NCBI GenBank assembly: GCA_937902315.1 | Contig: CALGUG010000050.1 | Coordinates: 17,625 to 81,624, forward strand | Length of the DNA: 64,000 nucleotides | DNA from: an uncultured Chloroflexales bacterium | GTDB lineage: Bacteria; Chloroflexota; Chloroflexia; Chloroflexales; Chloroflexaceae | Direction of reading: 5' to 3' | Part shown: one piece after another, positions 25,550-35,284 of the stretch | Layout of the letters: each line of letters starts with the position of its first letter | Numbering within the stretch: position 1 is the first letter of the stretch | Notes under the pieces: generated by a model | Told to the model about the DNA's origin: nothing | Database searches by the model: none | Seen by the model: the letters and a program-made list of their open reading frames with translations, nothing else | Program-made: the position numbers and the translations under genes

Positions 25550-26021
25550 TCTCTATTGTAGCAGTTTCTTCTTACAAGTGTGTTGGAATTTGGTCGAAAT
25601 CTTGAAATTCAATAACAGATTCTTCTGCTAGCGGTATACCTAATTGTGATCTGGGGACCTTCTCCTTGTTTTGCATTCAAGCCGTGGTCGCCAATCACCC
25701 ACTCTCGCTTTCCTCAATGCTTCTGGTTTGTACTAACCAGACCCCTGCATCCTCTTTTTTCCCCAGCAATCCCCGGTATACCGTTAGCATTTTTTTTCCT
25801 AGCACAATCGCTCGCAGAATAGAGTACAATAGGAAAGGCCATTGCTGAAGGGAGCGATCTTCTTCAGCGATCTGAACCATTCATAGACCCGCTCTGTATG
25901 GCTTGTGGCTGCAGAGGGGCTTGTTGTGTGTCTAAAACAAGCACGTGTCTGCTCTCGCATATGAAGCGGCACACTCTGGCTGTTTGTCGAAGCGTTAAAT
26001 TTGTGCTACTATGGCTTAACT
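25550..26021. other. Gene-free region
   Basis: About 470 bases of AT-rich intergenic DNA with a T-run near 25790-25798. I see no convincing gene, RNA or repeat of the window-wide family. The downstream methyltransferase has no clear ribosome-binding site. Confidence 0.55.
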
Positions 26022-26807
26022 ATGCAACAAACTGATACTGCCCTGCTTATGCAGCAACTGGCGAGCAATGCTCGCGCCGATGGTAAAGAAGCCTATTTTC
26101 GTTTGCATCGGCACCGTTTCGAGGCTATGCTCCGAGCAATCGATGCTCCGAGGGGCGCCCATGTTCTTGAGATCGGTGTCAACCCCGGCCATTTTACTCA
26201 ACTCTTGGTTGGCTCGGGTTATCATGTTACAGGTGTTGACCTCGACCCATCGCCACGTCAAGCGCTGTGGGATCGTTTGGGGGTAACGGTACATCAAACG
26301 AATCTCGAACATAGTGCGCTTCCCTTCCCCGATGCCTCGTTTGATCTGTTGGTGTTTTCTGAGGTGATCGAGCATCTGGTCTATTCGCCTCTTCCTGTGC
26401 TGCGCGAATTCCGACGTGTCCTGAAGCCAGGTGGCCGCTTGCTAATTACCACACCGAACGAGTTATACTTCAAGAGCCGTATGCGTGCGATTATTCGCAT
26501 GTTGTTGTGGCAAAGCCTCTCGACCAAAGAAGAGTTCCGTCACCAGATGTCGTTAGAGGGCGATGCTCGTTATACAACCCATAGCCGCACCTATACGATG
26601 GGCGAGCTGACGTGGTTAGTAGAGGCGGCTGGCCTGCGCGTACACAAGAAGCAATACGTTGCGCCTTGGGAGCAGGTTGGTCTCGAGCGCTCTCGTATTA
26701 CGAGCCATCCGTTTCGGGTTGCTGCTAAGGGCGCCTTGGCTCTGCTAACCAAGCTCGTGCCGCCTGTTCGTTCGATGCTTCTGGTGGTTGCCCAACGTGA
26801 TTACTAA
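26022..26807 (+). CDS. Class I SAM-dependent methyltransferase
   Basis: About 261 residues. Motif I is HVLEIGVNPGHFTQLLVG, the acidic residue follows in VTGVDLDPSP, motif IV is FDLLVFSEVIEHLVYSPLP, and the post-motif LREFRRVLKPGGRLLITTPN is typical of Methyltransf_11 enzymes that act on small or lipid-linked substrates. The C-terminal 100 residues form a cap. The ATG at 26022 is used; a TTG at 26001 is in frame. It heads a plus-strand run of surface-related genes, so a glycan or lipid acceptor is plausible but unproven. Confidence 0.85.
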   Translation: MQQTDTALLMQQLASNARADGKEAYFRLHRHRFEAMLRAIDAPRGAHVLEIGVNPGHFTQLLVGSGYHVTGVDLDPSPRQALWDRLGVTVHQTNLEHSALPFPDASFDLLVFSEVIEHLVYSPLPVLREFRRVLKPGGRLLITTPNELYFKSRMRAIIRMLLWQSLSTKEEFRHQMSLEGDARYTTHSRTYTMGELTWLVEAAGLRVHKKQYVAPWEQVGLERSRITSHPFRVAAKGALALLTKLVPPVRSMLLVVAQRDY

Positions 26808-27266
26808 AACGCCACTGTTGCTTGTGTAGGTTCATTTTCTCTCTTTTACACAACTTTTTTACTCGCTCAGTACACGAAGAGTAACGAGCCTCTGGCCGCT
26901 AGCAGTTTGTTTGACCATGGCCAGAGGTCCGTTAAGTGTGTACAATGAAACAGATTCTGACAGAAGATCTCAGCGTTTTATCAGCTTTGTGTCTCGAAAT
27001 GAGAACTATATCACGTCTGTTTCAGATATTTGTGGGTTTTTTATAAGATGATTTGTCAACGAGATAAGCTACTATGGCTTTATCTCAACAAAAGGTGGTA
27101 GCTATTCGGAGAACGGTGCTCCAAGACAGCGTATTTGCTTCTTATTGAGACGCATCTGCCTGGGGGCCTAACGGCTTGGCAGAGTGTGCAAGATCTTAGA
27201 GAATCTGTTCAAGATGGGGCAGTAGAAGAATGCTACCATACTAGAGAGCTTGGGTGGCTGCGTTTC
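26808..27266. other. Gene-free region
   Basis: AT-rich spacer. The in-frame extension of the next gene back to a TTG at 27135 has no ribosome-binding site and a polar composition, so I treat it as leader. No structure noted. Confidence 0.45.
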
Positions 27267-29444
27267 ATGGCTTTTCTTGCGTCGAATAAACCTGAACAAT
27301 CTAATACGGTGCGAAGCTTCAAAGGCCTTGCTTCGATCGATCGCACGAGGCTTTTGACCCATATCGGAGTTTTTCTGGCATACTGCTTTGTTGCTATTAT
27401 TGCAACCTATCCTTTGATCTCCCAGCTGAGCAGCGGCTTAGTGGGCGGCCACGGGAAGATGAGCAATGATCGCATGCAGAATATCTGGAATCTCTGGTGG
27501 GTGAAAGAAGCGCTTACGGTGCGCTTCACCAATCCTTATACCTCAGATATGCTGATGTATCCCAAAGGGGTGAGCCTTTATCTGCATACGCTGACCTTTC
27601 CTTTGGGTGTGCTTTCTATCCCCGTTCAGTGGTTTTTTGATATGCTCGCCACCTACAACATTATGATTATGTTGACGGTGGTTCTGGCGGGTTACTGCAC
27701 CTTTGTATTGGCTCGCAAGGTTACGGGCAATACAGCGGCCGCCTTTGTGGCTGGCATCATTATGCTGACCTCGCCGCTGCGACTGGGCGATATTCGCTTG
27801 GGCCTAATGCCGATGCTGAGCGACTTTGGCGTGCCATTGACGCTCTGGGCTGTGTTACATACGCTGGAAAAGCGCTCGTGGCGCTGGGCAATTGTGGCCG
27901 CTTTCTTTTGGCTGGTCGCCGGCCTCTCGATGTGGTATCACTTTTTGAATCTGGCCGTCTTGTTAGCGAGTTTTGCGGTTTGGCGTTGGGTTGCGGCTTG
28001 GCGACGCGGCGATAAGGCCGAGATCTGGGCCGATCTGCGCTCATGGTTGTTGATCGGTGGGCTAACGGCTGCTATGGCTCTGCCCTTTCTGTTGCCTGCT
28101 ATGTTTGAGGCGACCACTACGCACTACGCGCGCAAGCCCGATACTCACGTTTGGAGTGTCACGCTCGATCAGCTCTTTCCATCCTTCCCCGCTTATCTGT
28201 GGGAGGAGGCCACCCCAGAGTGGACGCCAGACTATCTGTATGCTTTGCTGCCATTCGGCTTGATGCTTCTCTCACTGCTGGTCATTCCGCGCAAGACAGC
28301 GCTCTGGGTGACCTTGTGGTTTGTTTGTTTGCTCTTCTCGTTTGGGCCGAGCCTTACGATCTCGTTGGGCACGACATCGTTCTCGCTTCCGATGCCCTAT
28401 GCGCCGCTGCGCAATCTTCCTGTGATCGAAGGTTTGCGCATGCCGGGACGCTTCACCTATGTGGCGATTTTGTGTATCAGTATGGCGGTCGCCACCATGA
28501 TCGCTCATCTGGCTCAGTGGAGCAGTCGTCCGAAGCTTGCTTTCGCATCGTTGGCTTTGTCGGTTGTGATCGCACTAGAGGCGATACGTTTGCCTATGGC
28601 GATTGTGCCGACCCCGATCTCGCCTTTCTATTACGAATTGGCGGCGATGCCGGACGATTTCAGCGTAGTCGAGTTTCCTTTTAACAAGATCGGCCACAAT
28701 TACACCGAGATGGAGGCTCAGACCATTCACGGCAAGCGTATTCTGACGGGCCAAACATCGCGCGATATCCCGCGTATGCCCTACGAAGCGATGCTGATGT
28801 TCGAGCAGGTCGAGTTGGCTAAGCGTTCGGACGAGATCATTTCGTTAGATAAAGAGACCCAAGATGCGCTGCTGGAAGCCTTGAAGGTGCGCTATCTGAT
28901 CTTCTGGCCTGATCCTTTTGCGGAAGGGCGCAGAGAACAGCAGATCGCTGTCGCCCAAGAGCTGCTTGGCCCGTTGGAGTTAGTTTACGATGGCTCTGAT
29001 TTTAAGGCCTATCGTTTGCCCGAACGCAACGTGCGACCGGAGCGCTTCCCGCTCTTTTTGGGCCGAGACGATCGTTGGCCTGAGCCCGAGTTTGTTGATG
29101 GTATCGCTACACGCTGGATCGATAATGAGGGCAGTGGCCTTTGGACCTATGTCTCGGAAGAGCGTGAGGTGGCCTTAGAGTTATGGCTCTATAGCTTGCC
29201 GGGCGAGCGCCCGCTAGAGATCTGGTTGAACGATGAGCTTCTGATGACCTTGCCGATCAGGGCTGGTCTTGAACATCAACGCTATCTCACAGCACCCTTC
29301 CGTCTGCCTGTTGGGACAAGTTTGATTAGTTTGCGAGCACCTGAGGGCGGCGTCAGCCCTGCTTCGCTTGGCCTAGGCGACGATCAACGACTGCTCTCCT
29401 TTAATATCAAAGAGGTTCAGTTGCATGGCCTCGATGAAGAATAG
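27267..29444 (+). CDS. Polytopic membrane protein, GT-C glycosyltransferase-like (paralogue A)
   Basis: About 725 residues (769 if the TTG at 27135 is used). The N-terminal 460 residues hold about 11-12 membrane segments. The first extracytoplasmic loop carries an acidic motif (SNDRMQNIWNLWW) like the D-x-x-x-N...W region of GT-C enzymes. Pairs such as LMYPKGVSLYLHTLTFPLGV recur in the next gene as MLYAPQGTSLVLQTLNLPNG. A soluble C-terminal part includes a beta domain. The protein probably transfers a sugar from a polyprenyl-phosphate donor outside the membrane, which is inference from topology. Tandem paralogue of 29472-31574. Confidence 0.65.
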   Translation: MAFLASNKPEQSNTVRSFKGLASIDRTRLLTHIGVFLAYCFVAIIATYPLISQLSSGLVGGHGKMSNDRMQNIWNLWWVKEALTVRFTNPYTSDMLMYPKGVSLYLHTLTFPLGVLSIPVQWFFDMLATYNIMIMLTVVLAGYCTFVLARKVTGNTAAAFVAGIIMLTSPLRLGDIRLGLMPMLSDFGVPLTLWAVLHTLEKRSWRWAIVAAFFWLVAGLSMWYHFLNLAVLLASFAVWRWVAAWRRGDKAEIWADLRSWLLIGGLTAAMALPFLLPAMFEATTTHYARKPDTHVWSVTLDQLFPSFPAYLWEEATPEWTPDYLYALLPFGLMLLSLLVIPRKTALWVTLWFVCLLFSFGPSLTISLGTTSFSLPMPYAPLRNLPVIEGLRMPGRFTYVAILCISMAVATMIAHLAQWSSRPKLAFASLALSVVIALEAIRLPMAIVPTPISPFYYELAAMPDDFSVVEFPFNKIGHNYTEMEAQTIHGKRILTGQTSRDIPRMPYEAMLMFEQVELAKRSDEIISLDKETQDALLEALKVRYLIFWPDPFAEGRREQQIAVAQELLGPLELVYDGSDFKAYRLPERNVRPERFPLFLGRDDRWPEPEFVDGIATRWIDNEGSGLWTYVSEEREVALELWLYSLPGERPLEIWLNDELLMTLPIRAGLEHQRYLTAPFRLPVGTSLISLRAPEGGVSPASLGLGDDQRLLSFNIKEVQLHGLDEE

Positions 29445-29471
29445 GCTTGCGAGGCACGATAGATTGCGATT

Positions 29472-31574
29472 ATGCGCGCTTTGGTAAAGAATGATAGGCA
29501 AAAAGCGCTCTCCTGGCGCATTCATATAAGTGTACTCACACTCTATTTGCTTGTGGGCTGCCTGCTGACCTATCCGTTGATCAGCGAGTTTACAACAGCG
29601 GTATATGGAGGGCCGATCGCACGGGCGGATGCATGGCAAAATGTATGGGCTGGTTGGTGGACTAGTTATGCTTTAACCCACGGCCTCAACCCCTTTTATA
29701 CGCCGATGTTATATGCGCCTCAGGGGACGTCGCTCGTTTTGCAGACGCTCAATTTGCCCAATGGGCTGATGTCGCTTCCGGTGCAGCTCCTATTTGGTCC
29801 GGTCGCTGGTTATAATTTCGCGGTTTTGCTGGGCTTTATGCTTTCGGGCTATACCGCCTTTCTGTTGGTTCATTACATCTGCCGCGATTGGTCCGCAGCA
29901 GCGATCGCAGGCGCAGTTTTTACGGCCTTGCCGTTTCATGTCTCCAAGTTTTATGACGGGCAGCTTGAGCATGTCAGTTTGCAATGGTTGCCACTCTATG
30001 CTTTAGCGCTGCTGTTGGTGATGCAACAGATCACTTGGAAACGGGTGTTGTTGTGGTTTGTTGCGCTGCTATTGGTGAGCTACACCAGTTGGTATTACAC
30101 CTTTTTTTGTGTCGCTTACACTGGAGTATCGTTGATGTGGCTAGCCTGGGGCGAGCGCCGTTTAAAAGATGCCATTGTTGTCGGCTTGCTCTATAGTGCG
30201 ATAACGCTGCTTGTGGTGCTGCCAGCGCTTTGGACGATATTGCAGGGTGGCGATTCAATGCGACCGGCAGCTCACTGGATCGAACAAGCGCGCGAAAGCA
30301 GCGCCGATCTGGTCGAGTTCTTTCTCCCGAGCGCGCTGCACCCTTGGTGGGGCGAGCCGATTCAAAGATTACAAGAAGGTTACCATCCAAATAACACAGG
30401 CTGGTTAATCGCCCCAGGCTATGCCGCTCTATTTGTTGCTCTCTATGGCGCGATTCGCGAATGGAGGTCGGCACGCCTCTGGATCCTTCTGCTCGCTTCG
30501 ATGAGCATTTTAGCTTTGGGAGGCAGTTTAAAGCTGGCGGGTTACGATACAGGAATACCGCTACCTTATCGTTTATTTGAAGTAGTGCCGGGGGCCAATT
30601 TAGGACGACGCCCAAGCCATTTTGCAGCTTTAGCTTATATTCCACTAGTGGTATTGATCGGTTTCGCGCTACGACGCTGGCGCGAGATGATACCTTCAAA
30701 ATATCCGCTCTTGGTGGTTATCTTTGCAATTATAGCTGCAATCGAGTATACTCCCCGCCCTAAAGAACGTACCGCCCTCGACGTCTCGCCGACCTATGAG
30801 AGTTTATCTGGGGGTGATGGGATCATTTTTGATGTGCCAGCAAATGCCGCAGGCTTAGATGATCTGAGCGATACCCTGAAACATCAAATGGTCCATTATC
30901 GTCCTATTATGGGAGGGTATGTTTCACGGAGACCAGAATATTGGTTGAACTTGGCGCCAGGCATTCGACAATTATGGCGTTTACGCTGTGCTGAGGATCC
31001 TATAAGCGATCCGACTCCGCAAGTATTAAATGCGTTAAACTACTATGGAGTGCGCACAATTGTCTTAGATACAACTAATTTATCTGTATCAAAAGCCGAC
31101 TGCGGCCTGCAACTGCTGAATGATTGGGGTTTGGTCGCGCGGTCTTCAAACGATCCCGCGGTGATCGCCTACGATGTGCCTCTCCAAGAAGCCAGCTCGT
31201 TTGCCTATCTCTCTGAAGGCTGGCACTTACCCGATAGTACCAAAGATCTCTGGCGCTGGATGGGAGCTCGTGGTAACCTGATAATAGCGAATGCCACGGA
31301 CCATTCAACAACGATGATGCTTCAACTCACTCTAGAGAGTTACCGTATACCTCGAACTGTCCAGCTCATAAGCGATGGGCAACCGCTTGGTCAGTTTACG
31401 GTGACTCCCGGTCAAGCTCGCGTCTATCGTCTCCCAATCGAGAGTAAACCTGGTGATCAATTGCTCTCACTACACACGGATGCCGAACCTGATCCTGCAC
31501 CTGATGCTCAACGAATGATCAGTATTGCGATAAGTCAGGTCGAGTTGACGGTGATGCCTACGGTCGAGCCTTAG
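29472..31574 (+). CDS. Polytopic membrane protein, GT-C glycosyltransferase-like (paralogue B)
   Basis: 700 residues. It is organised like the upstream gene: ARADAWQNVWAGWWTSYAL in the first outer loop, about ten membrane segments to residue 430, then an extracytoplasmic tail with a small beta domain at the end (RTVQLISDGQPLGQFTVTPG). The two proteins share order and spacing of motifs but modest identity, consistent with an old tandem duplication. The GT-C assignment rests on topology and the acidic first loop. It starts 28 bases after its paralogue's stop and is probably co-transcribed. Confidence 0.65.
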   Translation: MRALVKNDRQKALSWRIHISVLTLYLLVGCLLTYPLISEFTTAVYGGPIARADAWQNVWAGWWTSYALTHGLNPFYTPMLYAPQGTSLVLQTLNLPNGLMSLPVQLLFGPVAGYNFAVLLGFMLSGYTAFLLVHYICRDWSAAAIAGAVFTALPFHVSKFYDGQLEHVSLQWLPLYALALLLVMQQITWKRVLLWFVALLLVSYTSWYYTFFCVAYTGVSLMWLAWGERRLKDAIVVGLLYSAITLLVVLPALWTILQGGDSMRPAAHWIEQARESSADLVEFFLPSALHPWWGEPIQRLQEGYHPNNTGWLIAPGYAALFVALYGAIREWRSARLWILLLASMSILALGGSLKLAGYDTGIPLPYRLFEVVPGANLGRRPSHFAALAYIPLVVLIGFALRRWREMIPSKYPLLVVIFAIIAAIEYTPRPKERTALDVSPTYESLSGGDGIIFDVPANAAGLDDLSDTLKHQMVHYRPIMGGYVSRRPEYWLNLAPGIRQLWRLRCAEDPISDPTPQVLNALNYYGVRTIVLDTTNLSVSKADCGLQLLNDWGLVARSSNDPAVIAYDVPLQEASSFAYLSEGWHLPDSTKDLWRWMGARGNLIIANATDHSTTMMLQLTLESYRIPRTVQLISDGQPLGQFTVTPGQARVYRLPIESKPGDQLLSLHTDAEPDPAPDAQRMISIAISQVELTVMPTVEP

Positions 31575-31699
31575 AGCTTGACGCTGGAATAGGTTTAGCA
31601 GCTCGTATGATCGTATGAGCTCAAGTCTTGGAGCTGCCCTGTGCAATGACAAGATTTGCTCTCTAACGATCAAAGAACGTTGAATTTAAGGAGATTGCA

Positions 31700-32557
31700 A
31701 TGACTTCTACTATGCAATTAATGCAGCGTTTAGGCAGCGTAGGTGCGCTGGCTGCGTTTGCTATTGCGCTAAACGGTTGTGGCCGTGTTGATACGGCTCA
31801 GACTGGTTCGGTGGCGCAGGCGGCGGCTCCTACAGCCGCTGTCGTGCAAGATTATCCCGAGTTGCCCACTGTGCAAGTCGTCCCTCAGCCGACACCGGTG
31901 CCTCTGCCGACACTGCCACCTTCGAATTCAGGAAGCATCGCTATTCCTGCGGCTCCTGCCATGGCACCTGCGGTAAGTGGAGATACGGTGCAGTTTGAGG
32001 TTGATTACAGCAGCAGCACGGATGTGAGCATGTGGAACTTCACACAAGTGTTTGAAGATCCGGTCTCGCCTCCGGCTTGGACGATCGATGAGGGCGCATT
32101 GTTGGCCCCGATCAACGACAATACGTTGATTCCTTTCAACGACACGATCGCTTATAGTGGCCCGGCTCAGAGCGCAAACTATAGCTTCGAGACGACGGCT
32201 ATCGCTCGTTACAGCTCGGTACTGGGTGCGGTTGTTGGCTATAGCGATCAGAAGAACTTTGTTGCGCTTTTGCTAACCGCTGCAGACGGCGCACCCAATA
32301 GCCAACCTGGTCTTCAGTTGGTTCAGTATATCGATGGCACGCCTAAGACGCTGGCATACGATAAGAACATTACACTTCAGAGCGGTAGCTGGTATGCCTT
32401 ACGTGTAGATGTAAACGGCAACCAAATCAAAGCAAGCGTCAATGATAAGCAAGTCTTTGATGTAACAGCTAGCGGTGAACTAGGTCGCCATGTGGGCCTG
32501 TATGCCTACTTCCAAGGTTCGACCTACTTCAGCACTGCTCGTCTGTCCGTTCGCTAA
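31700..32557 (+). CDS. Lipoprotein with laminin-G-like (DUF1080-type) beta domain
   Basis: 285 residues. The signal peptide ends in a lipobox (ALNGC, Cys at about residue 27), so the mature protein is lipid-anchored outside the membrane. A Pro/Thr/Ala-rich linker follows (VVPQPTPVPLPTLPPS). The rest, about residues 100-285, is a concanavalin-like jelly roll (VVGYSDQKNFVALLLTA, LRVDVNGNQIKASVND, GRHVGLYAYFQGSTYFSTAR), as in 3-keto-disaccharide-hydrolase/LamG domains that bind glycans. AAGGAG lies before the start. Likely part of the same surface locus as the flanking genes. Confidence 0.75.
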   Translation: MTSTMQLMQRLGSVGALAAFAIALNGCGRVDTAQTGSVAQAAAPTAAVVQDYPELPTVQVVPQPTPVPLPTLPPSNSGSIAIPAAPAMAPAVSGDTVQFEVDYSSSTDVSMWNFTQVFEDPVSPPAWTIDEGALLAPINDNTLIPFNDTIAYSGPAQSANYSFETTAIARYSSVLGAVVGYSDQKNFVALLLTAADGAPNSQPGLQLVQYIDGTPKTLAYDKNITLQSGSWYALRVDVNGNQIKASVNDKQVFDVTASGELGRHVGLYAYFQGSTYFSTARLSVR

Positions 32558-32626
32558 TAGCAGCTCTAGAGTTGATGCTACTGCCGAAACTTGCGTTTAG
32601 CAGTCGGCTCTGGTATGGAGAAAACT

Positions 32627-34924
32627 ATGCGTTTGGCTAAATCGATGCGCTTATTAATGGGCGCAACGCTACTGGCACTCTTGAGTGTCTGGACTTTCAA
32701 TACTACTCCTTCAACCTATGCTTGGGGTCGCCCGATCGACCTCGATATGAGTGGTGTAAGCTGTTCCGGTGTGAACTGTCAGACCTTTGAACCTAATATC
32801 GTCGGTACAACGAATTACGTTCACTTGGTCTACATTAACAACAACAACCAATCGATCTACTACCATCGTGGCCGCACCGATGGTTCGGGTAACGTAGCTT
32901 GGGAGCGCGGTAAGGTCATCGCTACCTCGGTGAAGAGCTCGGATGATGGCGTCGATATGGTCGTTGACGCTTCCAATACCATTCACTTGGCCTATTCGAG
33001 TGGCAAGACCGTTTACTATATGCGCGCTCCCAACGAGGCCGCCAATGGCTGGACCGGAGCGGAACGGGTTGAATCGCCGGGTGCTCGTTTGAACAACCTG
33101 GATATCGCTCTTGACGCCGATGGCAATCCTTATATCGCATGGGCCCAAGGTATTAACCCATCGTATCTGGGTTACGCCTATCGTCGTTCGGGTGGCAACT
33201 GGGTAACCGACCGGATCGGTGGTTCTCGCCAATACTTGCACAAGAACCCCAAGATCGTGGTTCATGGTGGAGCAGCAAACGCGACGATTCACATCTTTGC
33301 TGAGTCGGAGCGCAAAGAGAACGGCGACTTCTTCATTGCTTATGCTCGTGGTACCGCTGGCGGCGATATCGCGGTTTCAAACTGGTCGTATGCGTTTAGC
33401 AGCCCCGACGAGTCAGACAACTCGCCCTATGCTACCTATGACGCTGTAACTGGCCACATCTATGCTGGCTATGTAGACCGCATGTCGAATGGCCGATATG
33501 TTTGGGCCTTCTCACGCTCGACCGACAACGGTGTTACTTGGGAAGATCTGCGTAATGTAAGCTTTGGTAGCAGCTTCTGGGCTGGTTTGTCGCCCATGGT
33601 TGCTCACGACAATATGCTCTACATTATGAACAGCGTGAAGGAGATCGATAAGGGCACGATTAAGAAGATCGGTATCTACGATATCCGCTTCAACGCTCGT
33701 ACAAACTCCTTCACCGAGTTCCAGCCGATCTTGAATTACGCTGACTCGAACCACCAGGTGCCGACCAACGAAAATGGTCTGAGCTATGGTTTCTCGTCCA
33801 ACACCAAGGTAGCAGTTTGGATCCGCAACTGGACCAATGGCCCTGGCTACAACGCCGATCCGGGTGGTATTCAGAACGCGGTTAGTCCGAAGGCAACCTT
33901 GCGCATCAACAATGGTGCTGGCTCGACTAACAGCAAGACCCTCAAAGTGAGCTTCAGCGATGTGATCGGCGAGCCAAACCAGATGCGCGTCGCGGTCAAT
34001 AAGCCGCTCGACGGTGTACAGCCGACCGAATTCCGTCAGAACTTTACGGTTGAAGCTACCGATCAGGTTGGTTGTGTGAGCACGGTACGGGTAGAACTGA
34101 TCAATAACAAGGGCCTGAAATCGGATATCCTTGAGGCCAAGATCGTTGTCGATAGCGAAGTCAGCGCTACAACCTATGTAGGTAACCCCTACAAAGCAAC
34201 CAATAGCCGAGTCTACTCGAGCATTCAGCAGACCGATCCGGATGTAAACGACGGCGATGCTAACTATACTCGCGAGAAGATCTTCTACGTTCAGATCGGA
34301 GATGCGGGCGAATGTTCGAAGCTCGAGACATTCCGCTATGGAGCTTCTGCGAACAGTCTTTTGAACGAGTTTGGTATCGTCAACAATAGCTTCGTTGGCG
34401 TTCTGGCCCTGCCCGGACTGAAAGAGGGCGATAACACTGTCGTTCTGCAAGTGAAGGATAGTGTTGGTAATGTCAAGAATATTGAACACAACATCGTTTA
34501 TGACCCCAAGAAGCCCACGCTGACCACGGCTGGTACAGTAACGGCTGAGGCTGGTCCTGCCGATGCTAGCATCTTGACAAAGCTGACCTTCAGCGGAAAT
34601 CAGGTCACCGATAATCTGTATCCGGGTCGTGGTTTCTGGGGTGTCTTGATCGCCAATAGCCGTACTCCGGTTAATGATCCGATCAATTCGCAATCGTTGA
34701 AATGGTCGGTTGTTCGAGCGCCGGGTTCAAGCTCGGACTTTACGATCAACAACTGGAGTGTGCTCTCGGGCATTCCGGCTAATGATCAAAAACCGGGCGA
34801 TTACTACATCTATGTGCGCTTTGTAGACGGTGCGGGCAATGTCTCCGATGAGTACATCGAGACTTCGATTTCGCTCGATACCATCACGAAGCCGAAGGTA
34901 CACCTGCCGCTTGTTCGAAAGTAA
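32627..34924 (+). CDS. Large secreted beta-propeller/Ig-like protein with LPLVRK C-terminal tail
   Basis: About 765 residues with a signal peptide (MRLLMGATLLALLSVWTF). Residues about 30-400 form a probable BNR/sialidase-like propeller: repeated blades such as TIHLAYSSGKTVYYMRAP, NPYIAWAQG and WAFSRSTDNGVTWEDL. Asp-box-like S-x-D-x-G-x-T-W is visible (STDNGVTW). The C-terminal half looks like Ig-like beta domains (NTVVLQVKDSVGNVKN and VDGAGNVSDEYIETS). The protein ends VHLPLVRK, a tail recurrent on Chloroflexota exoproteins. No catalytic sialidase set is recognised. The start at 32627 follows GGAG by 6 bases. Confidence 0.75.
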   Translation: MRLAKSMRLLMGATLLALLSVWTFNTTPSTYAWGRPIDLDMSGVSCSGVNCQTFEPNIVGTTNYVHLVYINNNNQSIYYHRGRTDGSGNVAWERGKVIATSVKSSDDGVDMVVDASNTIHLAYSSGKTVYYMRAPNEAANGWTGAERVESPGARLNNLDIALDADGNPYIAWAQGINPSYLGYAYRRSGGNWVTDRIGGSRQYLHKNPKIVVHGGAANATIHIFAESERKENGDFFIAYARGTAGGDIAVSNWSYAFSSPDESDNSPYATYDAVTGHIYAGYVDRMSNGRYVWAFSRSTDNGVTWEDLRNVSFGSSFWAGLSPMVAHDNMLYIMNSVKEIDKGTIKKIGIYDIRFNARTNSFTEFQPILNYADSNHQVPTNENGLSYGFSSNTKVAVWIRNWTNGPGYNADPGGIQNAVSPKATLRINNGAGSTNSKTLKVSFSDVIGEPNQMRVAVNKPLDGVQPTEFRQNFTVEATDQVGCVSTVRVELINNKGLKSDILEAKIVVDSEVSATTYVGNPYKATNSRVYSSIQQTDPDVNDGDANYTREKIFYVQIGDAGECSKLETFRYGASANSLLNEFGIVNNSFVGVLALPGLKEGDNTVVLQVKDSVGNVKNIEHNIVYDPKKPTLTTAGTVTAEAGPADASILTKLTFSGNQVTDNLYPGRGFWGVLIANSRTPVNDPINSQSLKWSVVRAPGSSSDFTINNWSVLSGIPANDQKPGDYYIYVRFVDGAGNVSDEYIETSISLDTITKPKVHLPLVRK

Positions 34925-34953
34925 CCCTTTCTAGACATCGACGGTAGATCACT

Positions 34954-34990
34954 CAACGAGCTGCTAGCCTTGAAAGCTAGCAGCTCGTTG
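34954..34990 (+). terminator. Terminator-like hairpin closing the surface locus
   Basis: Perfect 15-bp stem CAACGAGCTGCTAGC / GCTAGCAGCTCGTTG around CTTGAAA, 30 bases past the stop. The tail TTGTTATG is weak in T. Confidence 0.8.
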
Positions 34991-35080
34991 TTGTTATGCC
35001 TTATTCCACTATAAGAATGCAGGTCTTTATGTGGATGCGCTTTGAGGCTTGGTTGCAGCGTTGAAAAGGCAGCGTTTGAA

Positions 35081-35106
35081 CCTGCCAGGCGCCAGAGCCT
35101 GGCAGG
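35081..35106. repeat. CCTGCCAGGC palindrome
   Basis: Perfect 10-bp arms CCTGCCAGGC / GCCTGGCAGG around GCCAGA. This resembles the CCTGCCAGG-type palindromic repeats known in Chloroflexota genomes. It lies in the gene-free interval 34925-35284. Confidence 0.7.
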
Positions 35107-35144
35107 TCGCAGCGAAGGCTGCGAAACAGGTGCCTTGGATGGAT

Positions 35145-35215
35145 GGGAGATGACTTGGTAGCCGTAGGCGGACGCGGTTAAGCCCGAATGGGCGCTAGAG
35201 ACCTTAGCGTATGCT
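35145..35215 (-). repeat. Interspersed repeat, core copy (minus)
   Basis: TAGCCGTAGGCGGACGCG at 35159-35176, with the usual GGTTAAGCCCGAATGGG flank on its right. Confidence 0.8.
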
Positions 35216-35284
35216 TATTGCAGTGCATCGGCTTGTTGGGCGGATCTATTTCGGGCTTTTGCGCTACTATGAGGGCTGTTGAAA

